From positions 17,825,090 through 17,889,089 of the forward strand of contig NC_034419.1 of NCBI RefSeq assembly GCF_002078875.1: a DNA stretch of 64,000 nucleotides, written 5' to 3'. This stretch comes from Numida meleagris (lineage: Eukaryota > Chordata > Aves > Galliformes > Numididae). This document shows positions 28,203 to 41,700 of the stretch, in pieces. Both the position numbers and the translations under genes were made by a program. The notes under the pieces were generated by a model. It saw only the letters and a program-made list of their open reading frames with translations. It ran no database searches and had not been told where the DNA came from. The number at the start of each line of letters is the position of its first letter. Position 1 is the first letter of the stretch.

Positions 28203-28406
28203 GAGCGGTGAGGTGCTGGAACAGGCTGCTCAGAGAGGTTGGGGATGCCCCGTCCCTGCAGGTGTTCAAGGCCAGGCTGGATGCGGCTCTGGGCAGCCCA
28301 GTCTGGTATTAGATGTGGAAGTTGGTGGCCCTGCCTGCAGCAGGGGCGTTGGGGCTCGATGATCCTTGAGGTCCCTTCCAACCCAAGCCATTCTATGATT
28401 CTATGA
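28203..28406 (+). mobile_element. CR1 LINE 3' end, well preserved
   Basis: Clear CR1 wording in order: 'gaggtgctggaacaggctgctcagagaggttggggatgcc', 'caggtgttcaaggccaggctggatg', 'gggcagcccagtctggt', 'cttgaggtcccttccaaccc' and the tail 'attctatgattctatga'. It differs from the 5,243 and 13,228 copies in its middle and tail wording, so it belongs to another CR1 subfamily. It is better preserved, so probably younger. The minus-strand frame that crosses it is antisense to the element and not a gene. Confidence 0.97.
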
Positions 28407-28513
28407 ACTAACCACCTGTACCACAGGCATGCAGGGTTTGACTGTGAAGGTACGGAGCGTGCTAGTTGTACAATGACTACACGGTCATTTTTCACACTTC
28501 CACCCCTAATTAC

Positions 28514-28683
28514 CTGTAGTTCCTCTGCTTTATAACTTAATCGTTCTGTCGTCTTCAGTTTCCCCTTCCATTTGTTAGTTCCAGCCTCCTGTTTCAGTGC
28601 AGCTGTTAGCCCTGGTTCTTCCCATCGTGACTCAGCCGCAGCTGAAGAGGTGCCTTCAAAAACCAGCACAGGCTTCTCATCCT
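28514..28683 (-). other. Possible minus-strand internal exon (weak)
   Basis: On the minus strand a 170-base open segment runs from an AG acceptor (at 28,684-28,685) to a strong CAG|GTAATT donor (28,514/28,513). The conceptual peptide begins around EDEKPVLVFEG and ends near YKAEELQ, a balanced mix of charged and polar residues that looks more like protein than most frames here. I do not recognise it. The polypyrimidine tract before the acceptor is poor, and no partner exons were found, so a chance frame is the more likely reading. Confidence 0.15.
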
Positions 28684-31378
28684 CTAGCTTTGGGTTTTTA
28701 GGTGCATTTAGGTTAAAATATGGGAGTAAACAACAGCATGAGTTTGAAAGGTCGGTCTGTCTGTTGTAAAGGAAGAAGGCTCCTCTCTCAAACTTCAGAA
28801 GTATCAAAAGAGATGAAGTGGCAGCAAAAGTTTTCCACAAAGTCACTGACAGAGCGGCCTATTTATTAACTTCACTTTGTACTCAAAGCTAAGTGTTGGT
28901 ATCTAGTTTGACCACAAAATCGAAGCTGTATGAAAGTCTGTAACTGATCAGTAAGTCCCTTGTTTCGTATCATTAAATGCTTATTTTCAATTCTTAATAC
29001 TGAATTTAAAAAAGTTTTAGCACGTAAGTGCTTCATTAATATGTTTTTTTATTTCCATTTTGACCAAGAATGTTCTTTTTGGGCAGGGTTTGTAATGAAT
29101 AATAGGAAACAATATGAAAGTACACTTACGCTTTCCAGTGGCAGTGATGATGTCCACAACAGTGGAGCTTTATTTGGTGCTGGACTTCTTAAGCGATCTT
29201 TTATCGTTACAGTGACTTTTGTTCTCTGCTTCACTTCAGATATCAGTTTCTAAATTGATTGCTTTTCTGTAAAAAGCAGCACACCACCCAACAGGGAGCT
29301 CCCCAATGCACCCAGCCCCGAGGTGCACTGGGAACTGTGGCAGTGGCTGCTGCCCATGCTGGCAACCAGGATGTACTCCTTCAGTTTCTGCTAGGTGCAC
29401 GCTCAGCCAAGGCTTCTTCCCAGGGTGAATAGCTGCTTCCCTACCCACCCGCCTGTAAATAACTCCAGTACAAGCATGAATCATTTCATTGATTATTTTT
29501 ATTGTTATTATGATTACTTTTTTTTAACTGATTTCACATTAATGTTACCCAGAGAACAAACATATTTCACGATGCACAGCTAGTGGTTTGCAGAGGTGAA
29601 TATGGGCCTGTACGTGATTTCTCACCCTCACATACTTCAGATGCGTTGGGTAGATGAAGCTATTTATGCACAATTCTGTCAGACTCGTGGCTGGATCTCA
29701 GTACTGATCTAACATCCACTTGTTAAAAGCTCAGGCTGCTGTGAGTGGCATGACTGATTGCTTCCCTCCTTCCATGCTTTTCCAGAAAGACTTAAACTCC
29801 AAACCACGTTGCGGGACGCAGGTTGATATTCATTACAGGGCCACCGATAGCTGTCGGAAGTTCCTTCTAACCACATCATAGGAACAAAACTGACTCTAAC
29901 TAAACAAATGTAATTTTAATCATGATCAAACTCGGTACTACTTAGAAACAGGTAGAAACAAACCCAGCGTCAGCTTTACATTATAGAGTTCTGGTTCTGT
30001 TTTAAACCGGCAGATCTGTTTTCTAAAAAATCAGATTTATAGGAAGACTTCGAGCATGCCGGGAAAAATGACTTGCAGAAGTCTGAGAAGTTTTTTGTTA
30101 TCCTTCTTTGGAAAAAGGGCACATCTGTCAGCATCAGATGAGAGAAAGCTGGTAGAAAATCTCTGCTACTTGATTAGTACCAAGTCGGTTAGGATACAGG
30201 GGCTGGGTTTAGCCCTTGTGCTTTGCTGAGAGCAGAAACAGAGAATTATTAGGTGCTTTGAGTGATTTATCACCTGCTGGCATCTCCAGATAAGCTAACC
30301 TGCTTGCAGTCCAATGGGGTTCGATGCTTTGTGTCAACTTGCTCCTCCTTGCATGGCCAAGATAATGAGATCTTGGGCCTTCTAAAAGACCTGAGATTTC
30401 AATGAAGTTTAGAGGGCAGCGATGTGTTCTCTTGGGCAAATGCCTAATTTGCATTTCTGAGTTCATCTCTTAACCTCGGGATATTTGCTTTCCACAAATT
30501 TAAGTCATAAAGAAAAACAGGAGGTCACGGAATGCCAAAAATATGGAATGGCCAATTATCCAACCGCAGCTCTCACTTCTGGTGTGTGTACAAGTGCCTG
30601 AGTCGTACTTCCCTGCACTGGGGGTAGGTGTCATTCTCCATGAAGCTGGGAGTTACCATTTTTAGCTCCATTACCACCAAAACTCAGGTTTCAGTGCTTA
30701 CCCTCTCTGCTCTAAGAGGCACGACCTTCAAATGACAATATTATGAAAACTGATTTAAGAGCCTGTTAAATTAAACTTCCTTACATATACGGTTGTTTAC
30801 TTTTAATTAGCTGTCTCTGTGTGCTTACCCATATTTGCAAAGGCACAGAGCACAATGTCTGTGAAGGCTTTGTCTCTCTTCAGACAAAGAAGCTTCTGCA
30901 GTTATGTTTTTCTGACATTCCTGCTTCTCCCAAACCAACCTGCCACGGGGCAGCCACTGGAAATTGAAAAGTAAAGTGAAATGCAATGCTGCTGTTCAGG
31001 GAAGCAAGCATAACAGCTTTGCAGAAAGGGCAGCCGATATGGGCTCTGCAGCCTGGTGCCTCAGTGGATGAACATCAGCGTTTGGCACTTTGTAATGGGT
31101 TAGGAACCTCAAAATTTATTGTAAACTTAATGCAGTTTTACAGCCTATCTTCAAAACATTTACACAGACACTAAAAGATGATGGATATTTTCAGAGCGTT
31201 GCTCTTCCCCAGCAGTTTCCCCTGCAGTAACGCTGCACCAGCAGCAGTGATTTGAAATGTATTATTGATGTATCTTTGAAGATCTATTATACGATACCTC
31301 ATGTTTATTGCTATTATGCAACTGGCTTCTAAGTGTCCTCTTCTATATGAGACAAAGCTGGGAAGATATGATCAGTAT

Positions 31379-31395
31379 TAGTAGTAGTAGTAGTA
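31379..31395. repeat. (TAG)n microsatellite
   Basis: Five perfect TAG units plus TA. Confidence 0.9.
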
Positions 31396-34392
31396 TCACA
31401 GTGATAGAGGCACTAACCCAGTAGGACACCACTGATGTAGATATCATAGAAAGACAGAGGATGACAGAGTAGCTGCTCTTTAGTTTTACATTTTAAATAA
31501 CCCTGGAAAACAAGATCAGAAAGAAAGAGACACAATATATAAACAGTTGATAGAGAATGCAGAGCACAAGAGATGGATGTGTAACTGCACCAGTAAAGTT
31601 AATGAGATCCTTACTTTGCCTTTAATGGTAGTCTCTCAATTGACTCTACCATGATGGAAAGTTGGAGAGATGAATGAAGAGCTAGATAATTAGATGCCAG
31701 TACGGAAATCCTGATTGGGAAGGTGGGCAGAGTTATGAGGGGGTCAACTCTTCCATTATTATTGGCTCTCGAATGTTTTGCTATACCATGTTTTTCATCT
31801 CTTTTCAAGCACAAGGTGTTTTATAGCATACGTGGCTCAGACATCGTTTTCTTTGTCCATGGACTCTGCTCTGATTTATTCTCACTAACGCTGCTAACAT
31901 CACTATTGCTAAGAGCTGGACCCAGCTTACAGTGCAAAGCGCAATAGATTTTCTGTTAGGGTTGATTTAAGCAGAGGTCCAGGACGTTTCTATAGGCAAG
32001 ATGAGCTGCGAGCACAGCGTTACCTTAGCAGGGAACGTCCCGTTGGACAACGTTTGCTAGTAAAAGATAACGACGGAGTGTAAATGTCACAGTATCTCCT
32101 AATCAGAAAATGAGTTGGCAAGCGCAGCAAGTGGGAGAACAACCTGAAATGTTTAAAGAGAGCAGCCAGAGCAGAGGCCATCGTGTTTGAATTGGATACA
32201 CGCTAAATTTTGCTTTAGCCAGAAACACAGGAGCAAGGAAAGTCCAGGGGAAAACACCAGTGACATCGTGAAGCTGAGTTAGAGCCATGTCTTATATGAA
32301 CTGCCTTGATTTCCTTATTCAGAAGGGTTCTACCTGTCCCCAGATCCTAAATATGTTTTTCAGCTCTTGACCATTTGTTCTGTAACTCTCAGTTCAGGTT
32401 ACTTTCAGTGCTTCTTGTAGGTTCCATAGTAGCTTTCAGTCCCACAGAGTAATAGGGAAAGAAATGTTCACGTAGCAATTCAGCATCAACCCAACCTTTA
32501 AGAAGCCAAGTACTGTAAATTAGACTGGTTGCTATAATAGTAAAAGCAGTTTGTGTCTTAACATCTCCTGCGTTGCAAATGTGTATTTAGTGTAGGATGT
32601 ACTCTGCATTCAGGGGGAGCTACATTCATTATCATATTGTATTGGGAATACATGTTTAGTTTATATGTTGAAATAATTTTCCTAGTTTTCCAATACTTTG
32701 TACAGTGATCTCTAATGAGCTCTTTCTCAGGCTTTCTACACAATGCACCCATTCTACTTGGGTTGTGTATCACTTTTTAAATAACCATCGCATTTCAAAG
32801 CCTGGCCTTTAAAAATCACAGAAATCCCAAAATGCAGCTGCAGCTGTTGTGTACTCAGGCACAGATGAATCACACCTGGGTATAATCTGGGTGTGAAGCA
32901 GCAAAGTGTAAACCTTATGGATGGTCTGTGTTAGAACTAAAAAACCCCTCACGTTGTGATTCCTTCCTTAATTTCATGCTGTACGTTTCCCCACATCTTT
33001 AGCATCAGTATCAAACATCCACGAGGAGTGATGATTTTTATTCTGTTTACTTCTAATATGTGATGCATTAAGATCTTATTGCAAGTGTGGCCAATCCTTA
33101 GTTCTATGGTAGCTGCACAATGCACGTGCTACCCCAATGCACAGCAGCTGCGCATCTGCACAATAGTTTGGTGCTGTGACTGTAGCAGTTGAAAATAATG
33201 CATTTGTGTTGTGGTTTTGGCTGATGGCTGTCAGAATGCTGGTGGATGTCTAGTTGTTACTGAAAATTAGTTATCAGACCGAGCCATTGTGTCCCAGAGC
33301 TTTGGGGTGCAGGTAGTCACTTGGAAGCTAACTCAGGAAGAGCCTCAGTAACGTGCCTAATAAATATATGTATGCTGGAGATGTGGCTGTGAGGTGATGC
33401 ACTGAGATTGTCACTATCCAAGAAGTTAATGTTCAATATGGTTCTATGCATTTTTAGGGTGGGAGCTATAAGCTTACAAGTGCTTGCGTGCAAATATGTT
33501 TGTAAGTATGTGATTCTTTCCTGTGTCACATCTATTTTCAGCATCTCTTTATTATTCATGTGCTATTTCTAACTTTCCGAGTGTCACAGGAGTATGAATC
33601 CATTTCAACTATGGTGTTAAAAATTAAATGACTGCTTAGACACCATCTAAGTTCACATTTTTTTTCTAGTTGATGACAAAATTATAAGAAGTGATATTTG
33701 CTGGTAGAGCAGATGGAACAGTGAGCTGTGAATGCTTGTCTACATGATAACGTACTTTGGTTCTGGCTGATGGTGTTGCTTGCTTCCTTCATTTCCTCAC
33801 TAAACAACATTCAGAATAGAAAAACAAGAACTCAGGTGTTTTGCAAGAAGTCCAAGCCCAGAGGCAGGGTAAGGGGTGTTTGGGGATGAACAAAGAGAGA
33901 TACCAGATTTGCAGATGCCAAACTCTTTCAGTGACTGTTTTTGACCACTCGATATTGAACAAAATCAAGCTTTGTATTAGTAATTAGGTAGTAATGTACT
34001 ACCCCTCTAACCATGCGCAAGAACTAAGGTCTGGGACCACAGCTGAAGGAGAATCCCATCTCCTTTCTCATTAGTAAGAAATATCCATGCACGTTTGTTC
34101 AGTCTTTCACTTCTGCATGTATTTACGTAAGCTCTCATTTTCACATACTAGAGGATACAGCACAGGCAAACTCACCTAGCAGATGTGCAGGCTGCCACTC
34201 AAAGCTTAGCATTATTCCCCTAATCAATAGAGGAATTAATAAAGGGATTTGTACCTCAGCTGACGGGTTGTTCTGCTAAAGGGAGCTGTGATAGAAAATG
34301 GAGTCGCCTCTGTCGTGCTTTCCTTAAACAAACTTTAATGCGATAAAAATAAGCAAGCAGTGGGATCCCATTTCAGTTAATGGAAAAATACC

Positions 34393-34412
34393 GTGGAGTG
34401 GAGTGGAGTGGG
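34393..34412. repeat. (GTGGA)n short tandem repeat
   Basis: Three perfect GTGGA units followed by GTGGG. Confidence 0.85.
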
Positions 34413-35435
34413 TCTGCTCTCGGTTTGTGTCCAGGAGACAAACTTCCTCTGCAGGCTTTGCTAGCTGTCACCTATTGACAGTTCCGAGGAGCTCCCAAAT
34501 TACACTTCAGCACAGTTTATTACAGCACTATTTTTAAGGAATAACAGTTGACAACAACCAAAGTTATGAAGGAAGTAGATTTTCTGTCTGACGTTATTTT
34601 TTTTTTCATTCTTTGCTCATGCTCAAGCATATAGAAAACTTTGCTAATTTTATTTTAAACCTGAGAATTCTATAAAGAAAAATGAATGAAACCCACGTAA
34701 CTCTGTTTTTATTACAAATGACAAGTCCATCGCAGAAGTCTGTGGTTACAGTGATATGGTAACAGCCAATTTTTAGCCTCTTCTGCAATTCTGATAACAC
34801 TTACAGCCTACCTACAAGGACTCTAATTGAATGAATGAAATTCAAATGAAAAATATTTATAGAATGACAGAAAATATGCCAGAATACTGCTTATAACAAG
34901 TCACTGATCTGTGTCAGAGAGCTGGGTGTGCATTAAAAGTGTCTGAACAGATGTGTTTTCCTATCACCTCTTTTTTTTATTTGTGTGTGTAAAGATGTGA
35001 GATAGGCATTACCAAATGTAGCTCTGCATCCCACAGTAAGTTTCTTCTGCACACTATAAGGATTTTAGGAACGAAAACCACATTTTTAAAGGCAACACAA
35101 TGTGAGGCTTAGTTCTATGGGTAAAAGCATTGATTATCTACCAGATGGGCTCTGGTTTATTTTTGTATTGGGAAGAAAACCTGTAGGTAAATTTGTTTTT
35201 GTTTCTCCCAGTAGAAATTTTTTGACTATTTAATTAAAGGCCTCATTGCCCCATCATTAAATTCAAAGAAGCATATCTAATGCAAGCACTTAAATGTAAT
35301 GTCACTTATTAGTCTTTAATGAAGAGAAACTTATTCTTCCTCTAAAGAACAGCTGTAAAAATAGTGCCCATGTCACCCACAAAACCGTACACTATGAAAT
35401 GTATTAATCTGTATTTAATTACTGTAAGAATATTC

Positions 35436-35690
35436 CTTTCCAAAGGAGAGCGTTCTTTCTTGTTTGCCTTCGCTCGTATAGGAGGTTAATTAAAGCCGGA
35501 GCGGCACAAATCCTGTAACGCCACAGGTCATTCGTCTGTACCAGAGTGTGACACAATTGCACACAATCTCATTCACAGTGGTGGTATAAAATCAGCTGCT
35601 CTGCTACTCGGGGAAGAGCACCGCTCTGTCTTGTAGCTTGGTCTTCATGATCCAACGGCCATGAAATCTGTTGTTAAGCGTAAGATTGAT
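35436..35690 (+). promoter_or_regulatory. TATA-type promoter candidate
   Basis: A TATAAAA box lies at 35,585-35,591 in a local CpG-richer island (about ten CpG between 35,446 and 35,680, in otherwise CpG-poor DNA). A transcription start would be expected near 35,615. An ATG at 35,661 opens a 26-codon frame (MKSVVKRKID...) that is interrupted by a donor-like AGC|GTAAGA at 35,679/35,680, so a short first exon of about 65 bases is possible. The upstream part holds TTAATTAA and ACACAATTGCACACAAT words. I do not recognise the gene, and no downstream exons were found. The arrangement is suggestive, not proof. Confidence 0.3.
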
Positions 35691-37139
35691 CTAATCCTTT
35701 TCACACGGCTTTGTAATTATATAGAGAGACAGTATTGCTGATATTTTGGAGCAAAATAGAGAGAGAGTAAAGAGAGAGCTTTTAAGAAGTCCAGTCGCTA
35801 TGGTTTGGAGATTTTTCTATGCAAAGGCCACAGAGAATTGATTAACTGTTGTATGATGTCATTGAGTGGGAAAGTGAAAGTCCATGTGATGTTATTTCCA
35901 TTCAGAAAATGAAGTATGGAAAAAAAGGACTTTTTGTTCTTACTGACCGCAATTCATAGCGCTGCTCCTCTCTCCTGCTGAGAGGTGCCATGTCCTCTCC
36001 CAGAGGTGTTGGCCACCACAGAGCAGCAGCAGCAGCTGGGGGGACCTCAAGGTCTGCAGCACAGTACCCCAAGTTGTTAGCATGGGTAGAGTGCCCAAGG
36101 ACCTGCTGCAAGCAGGGGATGCCCCGAGCTGGCCAGTTTGCTTGCTGACCTCATGTTCAATGCAATTTGAGAAAAGCTTTGAGATTGATGAATGGAAAGT
36201 ATTAAATAAAATGGATGCGTCTCTGAGTAGAGAGAGAGAAACGATATGGAAATTAGGTGGGGAAGCTGGAAATGTGTTAGTTGAATTGGAAAACACAGAC
36301 TTGTGTTCCCATTTACGGAGACCTTCAGTATATATGTATGCTGATTATTTGCTGCATTGTAAGATCCTGAATTCCAAAGAGAGCTTTCACCAACGTGAGG
36401 TATTACAGCAGTGTCTGTTGATGGCCCACTTCTCAATGTGCCATCTCAAACATTCCTAAGGATGGCAGCGCATCCCACAGCCATCTGTTTTGCTGGGATG
36501 TCAGATGGCATCAGGCGGGTTATTCCTGCTGAGTGCTGGGTGCAAGCACGCTCACCGGCTCACCTGACTTGACAAGTCATGTTTTTTGTATTACAGGGAA
36601 GCAAATCTCTTTCCTTTTCTAGTACTCTTTGCTTTCCTAGTGCCGTTCACATCTCTGAGGGGGCACTCAGGCTCACCAGGCAGCGTGCCCTGGGATCTTC
36701 AGCCACGAGATAACTCCAGAGATCAGCTTGGTCTCTTTGTGGGTTCCCAGTTCTGTGAAGTTTTAAGGAGCTCTTCAAGACCAAGACCATCAGACCACTG
36801 GGTTTGATGTCTTGACGCAGTGTGTCTGGGGCTTATTTTTTCTATTCTGTTACTTCTCTCACACAAAATACTTTCTTCCCAATCCCTCACATTTCTAGAT
36901 ACTCATATTTAAAATTCATTGCATATGAAGACTTTCTGCCCATCTTTCTCTAGCGTTTTTTGGCTTGTGCTTGATGCATCAATAACTGTTTGGATTAGGA
37001 GACTTTACCTCGCTCGTCTTTTGGCTCTTTAACTTGGATTCAGAAAGAACAGTAATTAGTTGCTGCCTCTAACTACCCGTGGGTTAGCTCACAGACATGG
37101 CTGCTTTACTGCTGGCCTGCAGGATATTTGCATTTGGCA

Positions 37140-37400
37140 TTCTCAACATTGTAAAATGTAAACCTGTTAATAGAGAAATTGTCTCACACTGCAGAGATGC
37201 TAATAGAAGTGGCATCCCTCACTATGAGATATTATAATTTATTATTATCTTTAAAGGACATACTTGGCAATTAGTGTCTTTATTAGAATACATACTTTTA
37301 TCATGTGAAAATATGGCCCTTAATTGGGCTAGCTTTGCCTAAGGGAGAAACGTTTGTTAATAAATAAATGAATTAAATAACCTCTCCACCAGAACCCATG
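37140..37400. promoter_or_regulatory. Enhancer-like AT-rich block
   Basis: Contains ATTTGCAT (octamer-like), TTAATAG, TAATTTATTATTATC, GGCAATTAG, CCTTAATTGG and TTAATAAATAAATGAATTAAATAA words. This composition recalls conserved non-coding elements of developmental gene deserts. Function is inferred only. Confidence 0.25.
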
Positions 37401-38630
37401 GAGGGAACCAGCTTCCATCACGTGGGCACCTTTATAGACCGTATCACGTATTATCAGTCTTAAACTCATTCAATTATTGGGAAAGACAATTTCACCTGAC
37501 TTTATATTGTCTTGCTGGGGAAATCATAGACAGGATATTGGAATTTGCTTTTTTGTTAAAGCAAGTAGCTCATTACGTGCAATTAAGATAGAAGAACTAG
37601 GAGTATTAAATTTTCATATCGCACCGATGGCTCTAGTAAAGGCAAAAGCACCATAGTTGTTCTCTTAGTACATTGATTCAGTTAAAGTAATTAGAGTGCC
37701 AATTTTATGAGAATCTGAAGGTAAAATGAGGCTTGCTTAGTGTTTTTTTACCATAAAAATGTAGTAAATAAACTGGTTTTGAAAGTAGGATGCAATGTAA
37801 CTGAACACCCAGTTCAGTTCACCCATGACTTCACAAATTAAACACAAATACATACACACAAATATATAGACATATATATGGACATCTACAGACACAAAGC
37901 TACTCCTGCCCTTATCTGTACTGCTGTGACAGATGCCACGAGTGGGAACCACGATGGCTCTGCCATCCAATGTAGCAGCACGCAGCGCACAGATGACACT
38001 CAGTAAATGGTTGCAGGGCGCAGAGAGGGATTTAAGGTTGCTTTTGGCTTCTGTGAGCAAGTGTGAGGTCCGGTGCTTTGAAATATAGCTAAGTTGGCAG
38101 AAAACTATGGTCCTCAGCAGAGTATCTGTGTGATCCCCCTTCAGCATTTAATCACAGATAAATGTTTTCCTGGCGCACAAAGCATATCTATTTTAAAATA
38201 AATAAATAAAAGCAGACAAATTAGGTTACGAGCCGAGTCACCAAATCAGAGATGCTATATTCGGAGAACATCGCATTGTGCCTCACAAATTATCTCCCAA
38301 TCCCACCTGCTCTCAGATCTTTATAGCCTGGCTATCTGCTCTGCTATGATTGCTCAACAGAAAACAAACAGATGGGGCTGAGAAAAATCCAAAAGAATAA
38401 ATGGGGTAGAAACTGCCTCAAGCCTTTTGAACAGCATCAGGGAGGCTTTTCTCTTTTCAAGGAGTTCTCTTCCCCCATTAGAAAAATAAACCTGCTGGAA
38501 CACGAGATGTGATTGGGTTTAATTTTCAACTACATGAAATGAAAAACACACGCACGCAGAAATGAGTTTCAGATGCTTTTGGGCAGACAGAAATTCTGCT
38601 TGTTTTCCTGGGCTTTGCTGCTGTTTTTAA

Positions 38631-38790
38631 TCTGCTAATTGCCTGATCAATATTGCTATTTTAAACTTATATGAAAATGTGCAAAACATTCTAATGGTAG
38701 AGAACATATAGATTCCTTTGCTGCGTTGTGGGACTTCAGCAGCAGTAATTTCAGTAATTAGGCTGCTTTTCAAATAAAGGCCATTTCCAT
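38631..38790. promoter_or_regulatory. Enhancer-like AT-rich block
   Basis: Words such as CTGCTAATTGCCTGATCAATATTG, GTAATTTCAGTAATTAGG and CTTTTCAAATAAAGGCC (SOX- and homeodomain-like) crowd 160 bases with no decayed-repeat look. Of the enhancer-like blocks in this window it reads as one of the most structured. Conservation is untested. Confidence 0.25.
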
Positions 38791-41700
38791 TGATACTTGA
38801 CTAAGATAAATTATGCCCTGAGCAGCCTTATATTTTCCTGCATGTGCTTGCCCTTTCTCTGTTCTCTTCCATGTAAGGAAAGCCTAAGTAAACATCTTTT
38901 CTTCTCCTCCCTGCACCCTGTGACACATCTGTGCCCTGTCTTAGATGGAGTGCTCTTCCCCTGTCCTCAGCACTGGATATCCTACATCAGAGGTGACCTT
39001 ACATATACCCTTTAGCGATTGTTCTTTTCTTGTAGATTGGTTTACAGAATTAAATAAGCAAAGAGAAGAGGGAAAAAATCATGGCGTTCCAGTGAGTGAA
39101 ATTCATTTAGGACCAAAAGACAGGATGTGGAAAAAAGCAAGCAAGATCCAGAAATTAATGTTCATGAGGGTTTTTTTAGCATTTCCAGTTATTTTAGTTG
39201 ATCTTATTTAAAGCTTATTCTAATAACTTCTTGCCAAAGGCAAGAAAAAGAATACAGAAAAATGAAGCAATTATTTCTGGTATCATTACATGGATTTATC
39301 TCAAAGCAACACCATCTTAGCCAAAGATAAACAGCTCATCAGCAGATTGAGCTGAGAAGCTTCACGTTCTGGGTTTTGCGGACTCAGGTGTCAGCAGAGC
39401 CCCCAGGCTATTGAATTCAAGCTTAGTGAAGCAATGGCTGAATTTGGAGAACTCGGAGATGCCATGACCCTGTCACACTAGGCACTGATGTTGCCCCAGG
39501 TTCAGTTCTCCACACCCCAGTGGAAGGAACAAACTGAGGTTTGTGAGATGGGAAGAACTAAAGAAGTGGCAGGAAGGTTTTGGGGAGGTCCAAACCACTG
39601 AGCCTCAATCGACTGCATCAGCATCATAGGAGGCAGCATGAAGACATCTACTGGCACCACCTGGCCCCGTTTTTTGGAGGATGTTTTTGCATCAGCAAGT
39701 CCTAATTTGTTGTGCTCCAAGCTGTGCTGTGGGAAGAGCCTCGCTGGGGCCGTGACAGAGGCTGGGACCCAAAGTCAGCACAGAAGAGATGAAAACAATG
39801 AATCTTGCTTCAAATTTTCATCTGAATCAAGCAAGAAGAATGCTTGAATTGGGATCTTTTCCAAGCCAGACTAATACCCCAAAACTCTTTAGTACAGTAT
39901 TTATCATCCTTGTGCAGAAGGGAATAGGATAGGGAAACCAGCTCTTCCAAAGGCTTCGTTGCAGGATTTTCATTTTTTATAGAGCTTTGGAAAGTGACCT
40001 CGGTCACAGCCACAAAGAAGCAAACCATGCCTTTGGATCTGCTCTCAGATGTGTACAGGCAGTGCAGCCAAAGGCAGGCCTCCAAATGCAGTGACCAGAC
40101 AGTCAGCATCCAAGCTTGAAGGAAAGAGAGGATCTGCCTGTTTCATCAGGCTGAGTGCAGGAGGAGGAAGGGCTCAGTCTTGCAAGTGCAGAAGCTGGCA
40201 GCAAGAAAAAACTGCTCTAAAAGCACACGATTCTTTGAGGCAAGAGTAATACAGCCCTGGGACCATGCAGAGGCTGTGTCATACAGAGGAGTTTGGCTAC
40301 GTCTGCCCTGTAAAACTACTCACGAGCCAAGTTTAATGCAACAGAAATATCCGCATGCAAAAACCTCCAAGCCTCCAGTCACTGAGGAGACAAATGTTCA
40401 GTGTCACACACAGACGTCCCTCCCTGTGGAAGTTCAAGTCAAAAATCATAAGGATGCTCACCTGGAGCCGTAGCTGAATATTCAGTGGCAATCTAGTTGG
40501 GTGACAAAACTCAAGAGCCAGATCTGTGCTGCAGAAGGGCCCAGTCTGACCGAGCACATTTCCCAACGCCCTCTCGGTTTCAAAATATGCCAAATTTCAA
40601 TGTTGATTTTTTTTTTTCCTTTTTTAACATAGGTCTTTGGGGAATTGATTGAAACAGACCCCAGGAAAATGAGTTAAAGCTTAAAGTGACAAATGGTGTT
40701 GATCTCTTTCAACTTCGTGCCGTTGGGATCTGCCACGCGGTTCTGATCAAGGTGATCTTTCCATCTCCCTCCCTGAAATTCACCAAAATGTCACGTCCTG
40801 GGACCTGCTTCCCACGGCAGTCCTGAGCCAGGAGCGAGGCTCAGTGAGTAGTGACAGTGAGCAAAGTTGGAGGAGTCAGCGAGAGGGAAAGCGCTGGTGC
40901 CGGTCCCCAGCTGCATGCCCTGCCGCGCCTGGTGCTAACCTGCTGCAGTTCCGCTGCTGGTGCAAGGAGGAATTACTGTCTTCTCTAAAAATATGATGTC
41001 TCCTGTTACTTTTGATAGATCTTCTGCAGAATTCTTTTGCAGTTAAGTATAAATCGCGTACAGAAGAATGAAATCTGTTCCTGTAAACACAGCGGGGGCA
41101 CAGGGAGTAAATCACGGCGATGCAATCTCTGCAGTTGTCACAACAGGGCTCCAGCACGGAGTCAGGTGATGTTCGTTATCTTACTACCTGCCCAGGTTCA
41201 TGGAGGGGAAATGGGGTGGGCTGCCCCTTTCCATCACAGCACAGGGCCTCGGGAGCCAGGGATCCGATTCCCAACGTGGACCAAAGCACACACAGCTCTT
41301 GCTTCACCACAGTCCTCTCCAGACTGCCACAACAAACGGATACTTCCTTTGGTTAGCTGTTTCCAAATTGTTTTTAGCTATTACCGGTATCTGTGTTTCC
41401 ATCGTGCTGCACAGTGCTGGTTTTTAGTGCTGTCACTCTCATAATACAAAAAGCGTTTGACTAATTATAAAACATACATTAGTCTAATGACAGTCCCTGC
41501 TTATGGGCAGGATATTTCTGAGGACCAGATTTTCAGTAATTACTTCTCTTTTTATCCAGTGCTTTCCACAGAAATATTTTATTGCTCTGCAGTGAAAACA
41601 TCACCGTCAATTCATTTTAGAGATGCGAAAGATCAGTAGAAGAGGTTGTTATCTGAACTCCCGCATCACCCAACCTTCCAAATGAACACCCCCTCCCCAA

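Larger units (their letters stand above)
28700..35435. other. Non-coding stretch, no gene seen
   Basis: About 6.7 kb without a recognisable gene or dispersed repeat. It contains a (TAG)5 run at 31,379-31,395, a (GTGGA)n run at 34,393-34,412, and AT-rich sequence at 35,210-35,435 with many TAAT/ATTA words leading into the promoter candidate. Confidence 0.6.

Noticed and set aside
28148..28846. Minus-strand frame of 232 codons
   Set aside because: Its C-terminal part is antisense to the CR1 at 28,203-28,406. Only the 170-base segment at 28,514-28,683 was kept as a weak exon candidate.
36077..36459. Overlapping frames of about 120 codons on both strands
   Set aside because: They are mutual mirror frames with no domain and no splice signals.
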